From Caulobacter flavus (lineage in GTDB: Bacteria; Pseudomonadota; Alphaproteobacteria; Caulobacterales; Caulobacteraceae): a DNA stretch of 64,000 bases. The translations under genes were made by a program, and so were the position numbers. The stretch lies in contig NZ_CP026100.1 of the NCBI RefSeq assembly GCF_003722335.1, forward strand, positions 62,001 through 126,000, given 5' to 3'. Within the stretch, counting starts at the first letter, position 1, and every line of letters starts with the position of its first letter. Below the pieces are notes generated by a model that was given only the letters and a program-made list of their open reading frames with translations, was not told the origin of the DNA and did not search any database. Below are positions 18,514-27,277 of the stretch, piece after piece.

Positions 18514-18632
18514 GGAGAAGGAGGGGCCCGCGCCGCAGGCGTGGGAGGATGCGGGGTTAGAGCGGTCGAGGGTTTATCCCCTCACCCTCCCACCGCTGCG
18601 CGGCGGGCCCCTCCCTCTCCCTATGGGAGAGG
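18499..18632. repeat. Palindromic element that ends both flanking genes
   Basis: Two arms of a long inverted repeat with CTTCTCCCATAGGGAGAAGG at the left end and CTCTCCCTATGGGAGAGG at the right, joined by GGGGCCCGC...GCGGGCCCC. It lies between convergent genes. The CCATAG core supplies the TAG stop of the HAD gene on one strand and of the acyltransferase gene on the other, giving C-termini KPLLP and KKPLP. Confidence 0.8.
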
Positions 18633-19733
18633 TTTCTTCGAGGCGGGCTTGCCCCATCGCGCGATGGCGTCCCGCGCGGGTTTCTCGAAATACATCAGCG
18701 ACAGATAGCTGACCGGAATCAGCGCCAGGCCCCAGGCCAGGCACCACAGGCGCATGAGGTCGCCGGTGAGATGCAGCATCCCCAGCCCCACCCAGTTCAG
18801 GGCGATCTTCAGCGCGATCGGGTGGAGCATGTAGACCGAGTAGGAAAGCTGCCCCCACGGGGCCAGCCAGCGTACGACGGGGCCGGGCTTCACCGGGGCG
18901 TTGTCGGCCGCCACGCCCAGCACGCCGACCGCGTAGCAGACGAACAGCAGCAGACCGCGCTCCATCTGCACCGCCGCCCCGGCGAGGAAGGCGAGGCACG
19001 AGGCGAAGAACCACCAGCGCGCCCCGGGCAGGCGGCCCAGGGAACCGCGGATCCCATAAGCGATCATGCCGATCATGAAGCCCGGCGCGGCGCGGGCCAC
19101 GCCGAAGTCGGCGGTCCACATGTGGAAGGGCTGGTTGGCGGCGGGAGCGAACAGCGGGAGCGCGAACAGGGCCGCCAGGATCACGGCGGTCGCCAGCGTC
19201 AGCCAGGCCGTCCCGCGCCCCGCCAGCCACAGCAGCACGGGCAGCAGCAGGTACATCGCCCACTCGGCGCTGATCGACCAGCTGACGAAGTTGAAGGTCT
19301 GGGCCCGGCAGATGCCGAAGGCCTGCAGGTTCAGGAGGTTGGGCACGACGCAGGCCGGGTCGTAGCGGCTGGGGTCGCGGTCGTTGACCAGCCCCATCAC
19401 CCCGGCGACGGCGATGACGATGAAGACGCCCAGCGTCAGCCAGTGCAGCGGCATCAGCCGCGCCACCCGCTTCTGCAGGAACCAGCGGAAGTCGGAGACC
19501 GTGCGGATCCGGCCCGTATAGACGGCGCTGATCACATAGCCGGAGATGACGAAGAACAGGTCGACGAGCAGGCTGAAGCTCTTGACCGTGTCGTCCACCG
19601 CCTGCCAGCGGCCGTCGATGTTGATGAACCGGTTGAAGTGGAAGACGACGATCAGCACCGCGCCCAGGGCCCGCAGGGCGTCCAGGTGCAGCATGTCGTC
19701 GGAATCGGTCTTGAGCGGCGGAAACGGTTTCAC
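18621..19733 (-). CDS. Acyltransferase 3 family membrane protein (OafA/YrhL type)
   Basis: Membrane O-acyltransferase of about 370 residues with ten or so helices. The conserved N-terminal LDALRALGAVLIVVFHF (with the active-site-type His) and FFVISGYVIS are diagnostic. Such proteins acetylate or acylate surface polysaccharides, peptidoglycan or lipids. GTG at 19733 is used as start; ATG at 19694 is the alternative, and the frame open to 19820 overlaps the VanZ gene. Its last codons are provided by the repeat at 18499-18632. Confidence 0.85.
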   Translation of the reverse strand: MKPFPPLKTDSDDMLHLDALRALGAVLIVVFHFNRFINIDGRWQAVDDTVKSFSLLVDLFFVISGYVISAVYTGRIRTVSDFRWFLQKRVARLMPLHWLTLGVFIVIAVAGVMGLVNDRDPSRYDPACVVPNLLNLQAFGICRAQTFNFVSWSISAEWAMYLLLPVLLWLAGRGTAWLTLATAVILAALFALPLFAPAANQPFHMWTADFGVARAAPGFMIGMIAYGIRGSLGRLPGARWWFFASCLAFLAGAAVQMERGLLLFVCYAVGVLGVAADNAPVKPGPVVRWLAPWGQLSYSVYMLHPIALKIALNWVGLGMLHLTGDLMRLWCLAWGLALIPVSYLSLMYFEKPARDAIARWGKPASKKPLP

Positions 19734-19764
19734 GCCGCAGTCGTGAGCGCCCTCACGCGGACGG

Positions 19765-20139
19765 TCAAGCTCGGCCGGCGGGCAGTTTCCGGCGGATCGG
19801 ACCGACCAGGCTGTAGGCATAGGCCGCCGACACGCCGCAGACGTCGGCCAGCAGGTCGCCCCACGAGGCGTCGCGTCCCACGAAGTGCTGGACGACCTCG
19901 ATCAGGCCGCCGAACGCTGCCAGCACCAGGCCGATGCGCCACAGCCGGCTCTTGGGCAGGGCCAGGCACCCCAGCACCGCCAGGACGTAGAAGACGATGA
20001 AGTGCTTGGCCTTGTCCCACGGGATCAGGCCGACGCTGTCGTCGCCAGGCGTGATCGCCTTCCAGAACGCATAGGCGGCCGCCGCCACGAATACGGCGAA
20101 GGCCAGCCAGTTGATCTTGCGCTTGAAGCTGCGGGACAT
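19765..20139 (-). CDS. VanZ-like membrane protein
   Basis: 124-residue protein with four membrane helices and the VanZ-like features: DKAKHFIVFYVLA in the second helix and GLIEVVQHFVGRDASWGDLLAD before the last. Original VanZ gives low-level teicoplanin resistance, but most relatives have no known role. It ends 32 bp before the acyltransferase start, so both may be one envelope-related transcript. Confidence 0.82.
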   Translation of the reverse strand: MSRSFKRKINWLAFAVFVAAAAYAFWKAITPGDDSVGLIPWDKAKHFIVFYVLAVLGCLALPKSRLWRIGLVLAAFGGLIEVVQHFVGRDASWGDLLADVCGVSAAYAYSLVGPIRRKLPAGRA

Positions 20140-20291
20140 CGGGGCTCCTGGACGAGACGCGTGAGCCCTGCCCTAGCCGCTCACCTGGGGCGTGAAAATG
20201 GCCCTGGAGTCATTCGGGACCATTCTTGTCGCGCTCTGCACGCGATCTGCATACGTCCAGCGAAAGGCGAACCGAGCCATCCCCCAAACTG

Positions 20292-20405
20292 CTTCCCTCG
20301 CCCTCGTGGCGAGGGCCCATGCCGGAAACCGCTCAGACCCACGCCAACCCGTCGAGGTCTGAGCAGGCTGAACCATGGATCCTGGGCACGAGGCCCAGGA
20401 AGGCA
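20292..20405. repeat. Dispersed palindrome, CCCTCGCCCTCGTGGCGAGGG type, copy 1
   Basis: About 114 bp. Shares with the element at 35096-35212 (inverted orientation) the blocks CCCTCGCCCTCGTGGCGAGGG, CCATGCCGG, GCTCAGA, GGTCTGAGCAGGCTGA and ATGGATCCT. The two copies are in unrelated intergenic regions, so this is a mobile or amplified repeat family. Confidence 0.82.
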
Positions 20406-20420
20406 GGAGAGAAGGCAAAG

Positions 20421-20456
20421 AAGAAGCGGCGGACAGGCGACCCCGTCCGCCGCTCT
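20421..20456 (-). terminator. Terminator of serA
   Basis: Stem AGCGGCGGAC / GTCCGCCGCT with a loop around GGGGTCGCCT, followed on the minus strand by a pyrimidine run TTCTTC TTTG. It starts 7 bp after the serA stop. Confidence 0.82.
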
Positions 20457-20462
20457 TCACCC

Positions 20463-22040
20463 TCAGAAGGTCAGCGCGCGGGCTTCCTTCACGTGCGGCA
20501 GGGCCTGGATCTTGCCCAGCAGGGCCTCGTCCGGGGCCTGGTCGACGCCGACCAGGGCGATGGCGTCTTCGTCCGCCGAGACACGGCCCAGGTTGAAGGT
20601 GGCGATGTTCACGCCCGCCTCGCCCAGCAGCATGCCCAGGGCGCCGATGAAGCCCGGCTTGTCGAGGTTGTTGATGTAGAGCATGGCCGGCGAGAAGCCC
20701 GCGTCCAGTTCCATGCCCTTGACCTCGACGACGCGCGGAGCGCCGGCGATCACCGTACCGGCGAAGGCGCGCTTGCCCTTCTCGGTGGTGATGGTCACGC
20801 GCAGCAGCGAGTCGTAGGTCGGGCTCTTTTCCTGGCGGCTTTCCGAGACGGTCACGCCGCGCTCCTTGGCCACGGCCGGGGCGGAGACCATGTTGATCTC
20901 GGCCAGCATCGGCTTGAGCACGCCGGCCAAGGCGGCCGAGGTCAGCGGCTTGACGTTGAGGTTGGAGACCTCGCCCTCGAAGGCGATGTCGATGGCCTTG
21001 ATGCCGAAGTCGACCATCTGGCCGGCCAGGGCGCCGATCTTCTCGGCCAGGGCCACGAACGGCTTCAGCTTGGGGGCCTCCTCGGCGCTGACCGAGGGGC
21101 TGTTGAGCGCGTTGGTCACGGCGCCGGTCAGCAGGTAGTCGCTGACCTGCTCGGCGACCTGCAGGGCCACGTTCTCCTGGGCTTCCGAGGTCGAGGCGCC
21201 CAGGTGCGGGGTGGCCACCACCTTGTCAGAGCCGAACAGCGGGTTTTCCTTGGCCGGCTCGGTGACGAACACGTCGAAGGCCGCGCCGCCCACGTGACCG
21301 TCGTCCAGCAGCTTGCGCAGGGCGACTTCGTCGACCAGGCCGCCGCGGGCGCAGTTGACGATCAGCACGCCCTTCTTGGTCTTGGCCAGGTTCTCGGCCG
21401 ACAGGATGTTGCGGGTCTTGTCGGTCAGCGGGGTGTGCAGGGTGATGACGTCGGCGCGGGCCAGCAGCTCTTCCAGCTCGACCTTCTCGACACCGATCTC
21501 GATGGCGCGCTCGGGGCTCAGGAAGGGGTCGTAGGCGACGACCTTCATCTTCAGGCCGAGAGCGCGGTCGGCGACGATGCCGCCGATGTTGCCAGCGCCG
21601 ATCAGGCCCAGGGTCTTGGCGTAGAGCTCCACGCCCATGAAGCGGTTCTTCTCCCACTTGCCGGCCTGGGTGCTGGCGTCGGCGGCGGGGATCTGGCGAG
21701 CGAGGGCGAACATCATGGCGATGGCGTGCTCGGCCGTGGTGATCGAGTTGCCGAACGGGGTGTTCATCACCACGATGCCCTTGGCGGTGGCGGCGGGGAT
21801 GTCGACGTTGTCGACGCCGATGCCGGCGCGGGCGATGACCTGCAGCTTGTTGGCCGCGGCGATCACGTCCTTGTCGAGCTTGGCGCCCGAGCGGATGGCG
21901 ATGCCGTCATAGTCGCCGATGACGGCGATCAGTTCGTCCTTCGACAGGCCGACCCTGATGTCGAAGTCGAGGCCGCGGTTCTTGAAGATGTCGACGGCGG
22001 CGGGGGAAAGCTTGTCGGCGATGAGGACGCGAGGAGCCAT
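20463..22040 (-). CDS. serA: D-3-phosphoglycerate dehydrogenase
   Basis: First committed enzyme of serine synthesis, oxidising 3-phosphoglycerate with NAD. The 525-residue protein starts MAPRVLIADK; it has the NAD-binding Rossmann motif GAGNIGG, the DNVDIPAAT and ARGGLVDE blocks, an intervening domain and a C-terminal ACT domain (FIGALGMLLGEAGVNIATF) for serine sensing, i.e. the long type-1 form. It is the third gene of a serC - HEAGH protein - serA transcript, which runs into a terminator. Confidence 0.95.
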   Translation of the reverse strand: MAPRVLIADKLSPAAVDIFKNRGLDFDIRVGLSKDELIAVIGDYDGIAIRSGAKLDKDVIAAANKLQVIARAGIGVDNVDIPAATAKGIVVMNTPFGNSITTAEHAIAMMFALARQIPAADASTQAGKWEKNRFMGVELYAKTLGLIGAGNIGGIVADRALGLKMKVVAYDPFLSPERAIEIGVEKVELEELLARADVITLHTPLTDKTRNILSAENLAKTKKGVLIVNCARGGLVDEVALRKLLDDGHVGGAAFDVFVTEPAKENPLFGSDKVVATPHLGASTSEAQENVALQVAEQVSDYLLTGAVTNALNSPSVSAEEAPKLKPFVALAEKIGALAGQMVDFGIKAIDIAFEGEVSNLNVKPLTSAALAGVLKPMLAEINMVSAPAVAKERGVTVSESRQEKSPTYDSLLRVTITTEKGKRAFAGTVIAGAPRVVEVKGMELDAGFSPAMLYINNLDKPGFIGALGMLLGEAGVNIATFNLGRVSADEDAIALVGVDQAPDEALLGKIQALPHVKEARALTF

Positions 22041-22104
22041 GGTCGGGTGTTCCTTGTCGGCGGCGGCCGGTCGGGCCGCGATGTTCGGATCGGAAGAGCC
22101 GCGC

Positions 22105-22584
22105 TCAGCGAAGCCAGCGCAGCATGTGCGGGAAGGGAGCGACCCCGCGCTCGGCCGCCTGTCGCGGCTCGAGGGCAAGGCCGTAGTACTGGAGCAGCGG
22201 CACGCCGATGGCGCCCCCCGACGTGAAGGTCTCGACCAGCCACCCGGCGTCGCCCTTGTAGCCTTCCGGATGGAAGACCACGCCGGGGTCGAGCTCCAGG
22301 TGGGTCAGGGCGGCCCACGACCACGCCAGGGCGGCCATCTCCTCGCCGTCGGTGGGTTCGAGCCGTTCGGCCTTGCGGCCTTCAGGCTCGGTGACGGCGA
22401 TGTGGCCGGCCTCGTGCAGGATGTCGCCGGGATGGGCCAGGCGCCGCTCGTCGATCACCAGTCCCCCGAAGCGGATGTCCACTCCGGGAAGAAAGGTGTC
22501 GTCGGGCAGCTCGCCCGCCGTGACGTCGATGCCGAGGCCGATCACGAAATCGGCCAGGCGCTGCGTCAGGGGATCGGCGAACAC
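22105..22584 (-). CDS. HEAGH-motif protein of unknown function
   Basis: 159-residue protein inserted between serC and serA. It contains HEAGH (in DILHEAGHIAV) followed by a Glu-rich helical part, which looks like a zinc metallopeptidase core, but the rest of the family signature is weak and no signal peptide or membrane anchor is evident. GTG at 22584 is used as start, 5 nt after the serC stop. The position inside a biosynthetic operon suggests a linked role, yet none is known. Confidence 0.68.
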   Translation of the reverse strand: MFADPLTQRLADFVIGLGIDVTAGELPDDTFLPGVDIRFGGLVIDERRLAHPGDILHEAGHIAVTEPEGRKAERLEPTDGEEMAALAWSWAALTHLELDPGVVFHPEGYKGDAGWLVETFTSGGAIGVPLLQYYGLALEPRQAAERGVAPFPHMLRWLR

Positions 22585-22589
22585 CGGCT

Positions 22590-23765
22590 TCAGGCCGCCT
22601 GGAGCGTGGCCGCCTTGGTCTCGGCGAAGGCCCAGTCGAGCCACGGCGTCAGGGCCTCGAGGTCCGAGGCCTCCACCGTCGCGCCGCACCAGATGCGCAG
22701 GCCGGCCGGGGCGTCGCGATAGCCGCCGATGTCGAGGGCCGCGCCCTCCTTCTCGAGCAGGCTGGCCAGCTTCTTGGCGAAGTCGGCCTGGGCGTCGGCC
22801 GGCAGGGCGGCGATCTGGGCGTCCACCACCTTCAGGCACACCGAGGTGTTGGAGCGGATTTCCGGCGAGGCGGCCAGGAAGTCGACCCATTCGGTCTTCT
22901 CGACCCAGTCGGCCAGGACCTTGAGGTTCTGGTCGGCGCGGGCCTGCATGGCCTGCAGGCCGCCGATCGAGGCGCCCCATTGCAGGGCGTCCAGGGCGTC
23001 CTCGACGCAGAGCATCGACGGGGTGTTGATCGTCGCGCCCTCGAACAGGTCCAGCGTGACCTTGCCGTTCTTGGTCATGCGGAAGAGCTTCGGCATCGGC
23101 CAGGCCGGGACGTAGCTTTCCAGGCGGGCCACGGCGCGCGGCGACAGGATCAGGATCCCGTGCGCGCCCTCGCCGCCCAGCGCCTTCTGCCAGGAGAAGG
23201 TCACGACATCGAGCTTGGTCCAGTCCAGGTCCTGGGCGAAGGCGGCGCTGGTGGCGTCGCAGATGGTGATGCCTTCACGGTCGGCCGAGATGAAGTCGGC
23301 GTTGGGCACGCGCACGCCCGAGGTCGTGCCGTTCCAGGTGAAGACCAGGTCCTTGGCCGGATCGACCTTGGCGGTGTCGGGCAGCTCGCCGTAGGGCGCG
23401 CTGAGCACTTCAACGTCGGGCAGCTTGAGTTGCTTGGTAACGTCCGTGACCCAGTCCTTGCCGAAGGACTCGAAGGCCATCAGTTGCACGGGGCGGGCGC
23501 CGAGCATCGACCACATCGCCATTTCGACGGCGCCGGTGTCCGAACCGGGGACGATGCCGATCAGGAAGTCGGCGGGCACTTCGAGCACGTCGCGCGTCTG
23601 GTCGATGGCGGCCTTCAGGCGCGCCTTGCCCAGCTTGGAGCGGTGCGAGCGGCCCAGGACCGCGTTCCTCAGATTTTCGGGGGACCAGCCGGGGCGCTTG
23701 GCGCAGGGGCCGGAAGAGAACTCGGGGCGAGCCGGACGGATTGCCGGCTTGGCGAGGGTAGTCAT
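22590..23765 (-). CDS. serC: Phosphoserine aminotransferase
   Basis: PLP enzyme that converts 3-phosphohydroxypyruvate and glutamate to phosphoserine (also used in pyridoxine synthesis). The 391-residue protein is of the alphaproteobacterial/archaeal-like subgroup; the PLP lysine is K194 in [12 protein letters not shown], and [11 protein letters not shown] at 144-154 is a substrate-side loop. Start at ATG 23765, not the upstream ATG at 23780, because the latter would overlap the leader hairpin. First gene of the serine operon. Confidence 0.95.
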   Translation of the reverse strand: MTTLAKPAIRPARPEFSSGPCAKRPGWSPENLRNAVLGRSHRSKLGKARLKAAIDQTRDVLEVPADFLIGIVPGSDTGAVEMAMWSMLGARPVQLMAFESFGKDWVTDVTKQLKLPDVEVLSAPYGELPDTAKVDPAKDLVFTWNGTTSGVRVPNADFISADREGITICDATSAAFAQDLDWTKLDVVTFSWQKALGGEGAHGILILSPRAVARLESYVPAWPMPKLFRMTKNGKVTLDLFEGATINTPSMLCVEDALDALQWGASIGGLQAMQARADQNLKVLADWVEKTEWVDFLAASPEIRSNTSVCLKVVDAQIAALPADAQADFAKKLASLLEKEGAALDIGGYRDAPAGLRIWCGATVEASDLEALTPWLDWAFAETKAATLQAA

Positions 23766-23773
23766 AGCGATGT

Positions 23774-23890
23774 CTCCCATCCTTACAGATGGACTGCGCC
23801 CCGTTGGGGGGGCGTGGCCCGCCGGCGAAAAACCCCGTTTTCAGCCGGAAGGCAAGCGCCAAATTTTGAAATTTTATTCCACGCGCCGCG
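23774..23890 (-). ncRNA. Candidate serC leader RNA motif
   Basis: The 5' leader of serC folds into a series of hairpins: CCGGC...GCCGG near 23822-23846, CGCCCC / GGGGCG around 23797-23814, and CCATC-TGTAAG-GATGG at 23777-23792, the last directly before the GGAGAC ribosome site. The serC RNA motif is described upstream of serC in Alphaproteobacteria with a hairpin near the start codon. Assignment rests on position and structure, not on a covariance-model hit. Confidence 0.6.
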
Positions 23891-23912
23891 ACGGATCGTC
23901 CGGCCGGGGCAA

Positions 23913-24338
23913 TTATTTTGCTGCGCGGGCGTTGCGGCGCCAGGCCAGCAGCGTGCCCACCAGAACCGCCAGCAGCACGCCGATGGTGTTGATGTTGTTG
24001 ACGCTTCTGTAGAGGTAGTCGTGCGGCTTCTCGACCACGAGATAGTAGGCGTGCAGGCTGAACTGCACCGCCTGCAGCAGCATGGCCACGCCCAGCCACT
24101 GGCTGACGAAGCGCATCGCCAGCAGCAGGAAGGCGACGGCCAGCGCCGCGTCGATGACCAGCAGCACGACCGACTGCACGCCTTCCGGCGCCAGCTTGTG
24201 GGTGATCATGACGGCCAGCGCGCCGAGCAGCACAGCCAGGGATCCCATGCGTTCGGGACGACTTCCCTTCAGCCATGCGAAAGCCACCAGCGAGACGATC
24301 GCAATCCAGATCGCGGCGGAGATGGCGCTAGCAAGCAT
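23913..24338 (-). CDS. Four-helix membrane protein of unknown function
   Basis: 141 residues with four hydrophobic helices (about 1-22, 32-48, 54-78 and 115-135), short loops and a basic C-terminus (RRNARAAK). No motif recognised. The gene begins right after the terminator at 24341-24369, so it has its own promoter or depends on read-through. It lies upstream of serC but is separated by the serC leader. Confidence 0.68.
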   Translation of the reverse strand: MLASAISAAIWIAIVSLVAFAWLKGSRPERMGSLAVLLGALAVMITHKLAPEGVQSVVLLVIDAALAVAFLLLAMRFVSQWLGVAMLLQAVQFSLHAYYLVVEKPHDYLYRSVNNINTIGVLLAVLVGTLLAWRRNARAAK

Positions 24339-24340
24339 GC

Positions 24341-24369
24341 AAAAGGCCCCTAACGCAAATTAGGGGCCC
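24341..24369 (-). terminator. Terminator after the 24399 gene
   Basis: 9-bp stem GGCCCCTAA / TTAGGGGCC (24345-24353 with 24360-24368), followed on the minus strand by TTTT. It sits 30 bp past the stop of the gene at 24399-24743. Confidence 0.85.
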
Positions 24370-24398
24370 TGCTAAGTTAAAGTCTTGCAACTTTGCCG

Positions 24399-24743
24399 TC
24401 AGGCGACGGTGCGAAGACCTTCGGCGTGACCGGTCGTGCCACCGAGGTCGCCCGACTTGTCTTCGACGCCCGCCAGCTTGGTGCGGATGCCCATGCGCAG
24501 CTTCACTTCGTTCAGCTGGCCATGCATGTCGACCATGGCGCTGCGGGCTTCTCCCAGCGCGGCCAGGGCCTCGACCAGCTTCGCGCTGGCCTTGTCGCCG
24601 ACGACCGCCGACAGGCCGAGGTCCTTACGGGCCTTCAGCATGTCCGCCATCAGTTCGGCGGCTTCCATCATCGCCGTATCGACGGCGTTCTCGGTCGCGA
24701 ACAGCTTATTTGCGACCCGTTGAGCTACGAAAACTTTTTCCAC
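24399..24743 (-). CDS. Small helical protein of unknown function
   Basis: 114 residues, almost entirely predicted alpha-helix: MEKVFVAQRVANKLFATENAVDTAMMEAAELMADMLKARK then a second helical run AKLVEALAALGEARSAMVDMHGQLNE. No signal peptide or membrane helix. Divergent from the hybrid kinase at 24908, with which it shares a 164-bp promoter region. It is followed by a strong terminator, which supports it as a real single-gene transcript. Confidence 0.68.
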   Translation of the reverse strand: MEKVFVAQRVANKLFATENAVDTAMMEAAELMADMLKARKDLGLSAVVGDKASAKLVEALAALGEARSAMVDMHGQLNEVKLRMGIRTKLAGVEDKSGDLGGTTGHAEGLRTVA

Positions 24744-24907
24744 ACCCGACTCCTCCAGAGAACCGAGTGATTAGGTAAACGAATCATTAACGTGGCCGCA
24801 ATCGAAAATGCGCCCTAGCGTTGTTTTGTCGCGACTGCACCTGGGACTGGAAGCGAGTCGTTAGGAACCTTGCGGCAAAATGGCCATGTTTGACCTGTGG
24901 AAGGGCC

Positions 24908-26800
24908 ATGGACGACACACGTCGCAATTCGGAAGCTGCCGCTCACGCGCCTTTGCAGGCGCGAATCGCCGGCGTGGCTCTCGGCACGACGGTCGCCGCG
25001 CTCACCGCCGCCTGCCTGTGCTTCATGCTCCAGCAATGGAGCGTCGCGCGGCAGGAAGCGCGCGAGAACCACCGCGTCCTGGCCGAGATGGTGGCGGCCG
25101 GCGCCGCCCCGTCCCTGGCCGATCACAACGCCGTCGGCGCCAGCCGCGCCCTCGACGCCGTCATCCGCGCCCCGCACGTGGCCGGCGCGCGCCTCACCGA
25201 TCTTTCCGGCCAGACCGTCGCGCGCATCGGCGTCGACAACGAGGCCAATGTCGAGACCCTGACCCGTCCGGTCGTGCTGCAGGGCCGCAAGGTCGGCGAA
25301 CTGGCCCTGGTGGCCCGCCAGCCCAGCCTGATCGAGATCCTGGCCCGCGACCTGGCCCTGACCGGCGCCCTGTTCTTCGGGGCCGCGGGCCTGGCCATCC
25401 TTCTGGCCAACAGCCTGGCCCGGCGGATGACCAAGCCGATGCAGCGGCTGTCGGACGCCATGCACGACATGGCCCAGGGCGGTCGCTACAGCCCCGTGCA
25501 GCAGGCCAGCGACGACGACGTCTTCCATAGCCTGACCGACAGCTTCAACCACCTGGTCTCGCGCCTGGAGGCCAACGACCACGACCTGCGCTCGGCCATG
25601 GGCGAGCTGGTCAAGGCCCGCGACGACGCCAACGCCGCCAACGTGCTGAAGTCGCACTTCCTGGCCAATATGAGCCACGAGATCCGCACGCCGCTGAACG
25701 GCGTGCTGGCCATGACCGAGGTGATGGCCATGGACGACCTGTCGGCCAGGCAGCGCGAGCGCCTGTCGGTGATCCGCGAGTCCGGCGGCCTGCTGCTGGC
25801 CGTGCTGAACGACGTGCTCGACCTGTCGAAGATCGAGGCGGGCCGCCTGGAGCTGGTCGAGCGCGACTTCGACCTTTCCGCCCTCGCCGCCTCGCTGCGC
25901 GAGACCTTCGTCGGCCAGGCCCGCGACAAGGGCCTGGATTTCGGCGTCATGGTCGCCCCCGAGGCCCTGGGCAGTTGGCGCGGCGACGCCGACCGTCTGC
26001 GCCAGATCCTGACCAACCTGGTGTCCAACGCCCTGAAGTTCACGCTGGAGGGCGCGGTCTCGGTGCGCTTCGCCTCGGCCGAGGACGGCTCGGGCCTGCG
26101 CATCGACGTCACCGACACCGGCATCGGCATCGCCGCCGACATCGTGCCGCGCCTGTTCGACAAGTTCGTCCAGGCCGACAGCTCGACCACCCGCCGCTTC
26201 GGCGGCTCGGGCCTTGGCCTGTCGATCTGCCGCGAACTGGCGGCCGTCATGGGCGGCGGCATCCACGTCCAGAGCCGCGAGGGCCAGGGCTCGACCTTCA
26301 CCGTCGTGGTGGCCATGCCGCGCGGCCAGGGCGAGGTCCAGCCGCCCGCGCCGGTCGCCGTCGAGCCGGTCGACGAGAGCGCTCCCCGCCGCCTGCGCGT
26401 GCTGGCCGCCGACGACAACCTGACCAACCAGAAGGTCATCGCGGCCGTCCTGGCGCCCCTCGGCGCCGAGGTGGCCCTGGTCGCCGACGGCGCGGCCTGC
26501 GTCGAGGCCTGGCGCGCCGGCGGCCACGACGTGATCCTGATGGACATCCACATGCCGGTGATGGACGGCGTCGAGGCCGCCCGCACCATCCGCTCGCTGG
26601 AGAAAGCCGAGGGCCGCGCCCGCACCCCGATCGTGGCGGTCACCGCCAACGCCCTGGTCCACCAGGTCGAGGGCTATCTGGCCGCCGGCATGGACGGCCA
26701 CGTAGCCAAGCCGATCGAGGTCACCAAGCTCTACGCCGCCATCGAGGACGCCGTGGCCGCCGCCGCGCGCCTGACCGCGGCCGGGGCCGCCGCCGCCTGA
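24908..26800 (+). CDS. Hybrid sensor histidine kinase with receiver domain
   Basis: 630-residue inner-membrane kinase. Membrane helices at about 21-41 and 148-168 enclose a periplasmic sensor of about 105 residues; then a HAMP-like linker, a dimerisation domain with phospho-His H257 in NMSHEIRTPLNG, an HATPase domain with N, G1 (DTGIGI) and G2 (GGSGLGLS) boxes, and a C-terminal receiver with D546 in ILMDIHMP. A separate phosphotransferase and regulator are needed to complete a relay; none is next door. Start at ATG 24908 behind GGAAGGG; the frame is open to 24821. Confidence 0.9.
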   Translation: MDDTRRNSEAAAHAPLQARIAGVALGTTVAALTAACLCFMLQQWSVARQEARENHRVLAEMVAAGAAPSLADHNAVGASRALDAVIRAPHVAGARLTDLSGQTVARIGVDNEANVETLTRPVVLQGRKVGELALVARQPSLIEILARDLALTGALFFGAAGLAILLANSLARRMTKPMQRLSDAMHDMAQGGRYSPVQQASDDDVFHSLTDSFNHLVSRLEANDHDLRSAMGELVKARDDANAANVLKSHFLANMSHEIRTPLNGVLAMTEVMAMDDLSARQRERLSVIRESGGLLLAVLNDVLDLSKIEAGRLELVERDFDLSALAASLRETFVGQARDKGLDFGVMVAPEALGSWRGDADRLRQILTNLVSNALKFTLEGAVSVRFASAEDGSGLRIDVTDTGIGIAADIVPRLFDKFVQADSSTTRRFGGSGLGLSICRELAAVMGGGIHVQSREGQGSTFTVVVAMPRGQGEVQPPAPVAVEPVDESAPRRLRVLAADDNLTNQKVIAAVLAPLGAEVALVADGAACVEAWRAGGHDVILMDIHMPVMDGVEAARTIRSLEKAEGRARTPIVAVTANALVHQVEGYLAAGMDGHVAKPIEVTKLYAAIEDAVAAAARLTAAGAAAA

Positions 26801-26923
26801 CATCCACTTCAGGTAGATGAACCCAACATAACGACGGGCTCAGAACCGCTTCAGGCGGGACGTGGTTTCTTGTCTTCAACGTCGTCGCGACCGGCGACGG
26901 ACCAGTTGAAAGGAACCGAACCG

Positions 26924-27271
26924 ATGAAGAAGATCATTCTGCCGATCGTTGCGGTCTCGGCCCTGGCGGCCGCCACCGTCCCCGCCGCGGCCATGGCCCA
27001 GCCCATCAACCAGCGCCAGGCGCAGCTCGAGCAGCGGATCGACCGCGGCGTGCGCACCGGCGACCTGAACCGCCACGAAGCCCGCCGCTTGCACGGCGAG
27101 CTGCGCGAAGTCTCCCGTCTCGAGTACCGGTACCGCGCCGGCGGCCTGAACGGCTGGGAACGCGCCGACCTCGACCGTCGCCTGGACCGCATCAGCGCCC
27201 AGATCCGCTACGAGCGTAACGACCGCGACTACGGCCACGGCTACGGCCGCGGCGGCCAGAACCGCTGGTAA
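26924..27271 (+). CDS. Periplasmic protein of unknown function
   Basis: 115 residues with a signal peptide (MKKIILPIVAVSALAAATVPAAAMAQ). The mature part is rich in Arg, Gln and Asp, helical, and ends in a Gly/Tyr-rich tail (GHGYGRGGQNRW). Arrays such as RQAQLEQRIDRGVRTGDLN repeat loosely through it. Small proteins of this look are common in Caulobacterales, without known function. Start at ATG 26924 after AGGAA; the frame open to 26870 lacks a signal. Confidence 0.72.
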   Translation: MKKIILPIVAVSALAAATVPAAAMAQPINQRQAQLEQRIDRGVRTGDLNRHEARRLHGELREVSRLEYRYRAGGLNGWERADLDRRLDRISAQIRYERNDRDYGHGYGRGGQNRW

Positions 27272-27277
27272 CCCGCT

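Larger units (their letters stand above)
20140..20462. other. Intergenic region 20140-20462
   Basis: 323 bp between the VanZ gene and serA, both on the minus strand. It holds the palindromic repeat at 20292-20405 and the serA terminator at 20421-20456. The remaining bases near 20150-20290 probably carry the VanZ/acyltransferase promoter, but I see no clear motif. Confidence 0.6.

Noticed and set aside
24768-24786. TGATT-N9-AATCA repeat between the 24399 gene and the hybrid kinase
   Set aside because: Only 5-bp arms, so chance is likely in an AT-rich promoter region.
24860-24890. Possible GGAAC-type extracytoplasmic sigma promoter before the hybrid kinase
   Set aside because: GGAAC is present but no CGTT at the right distance.
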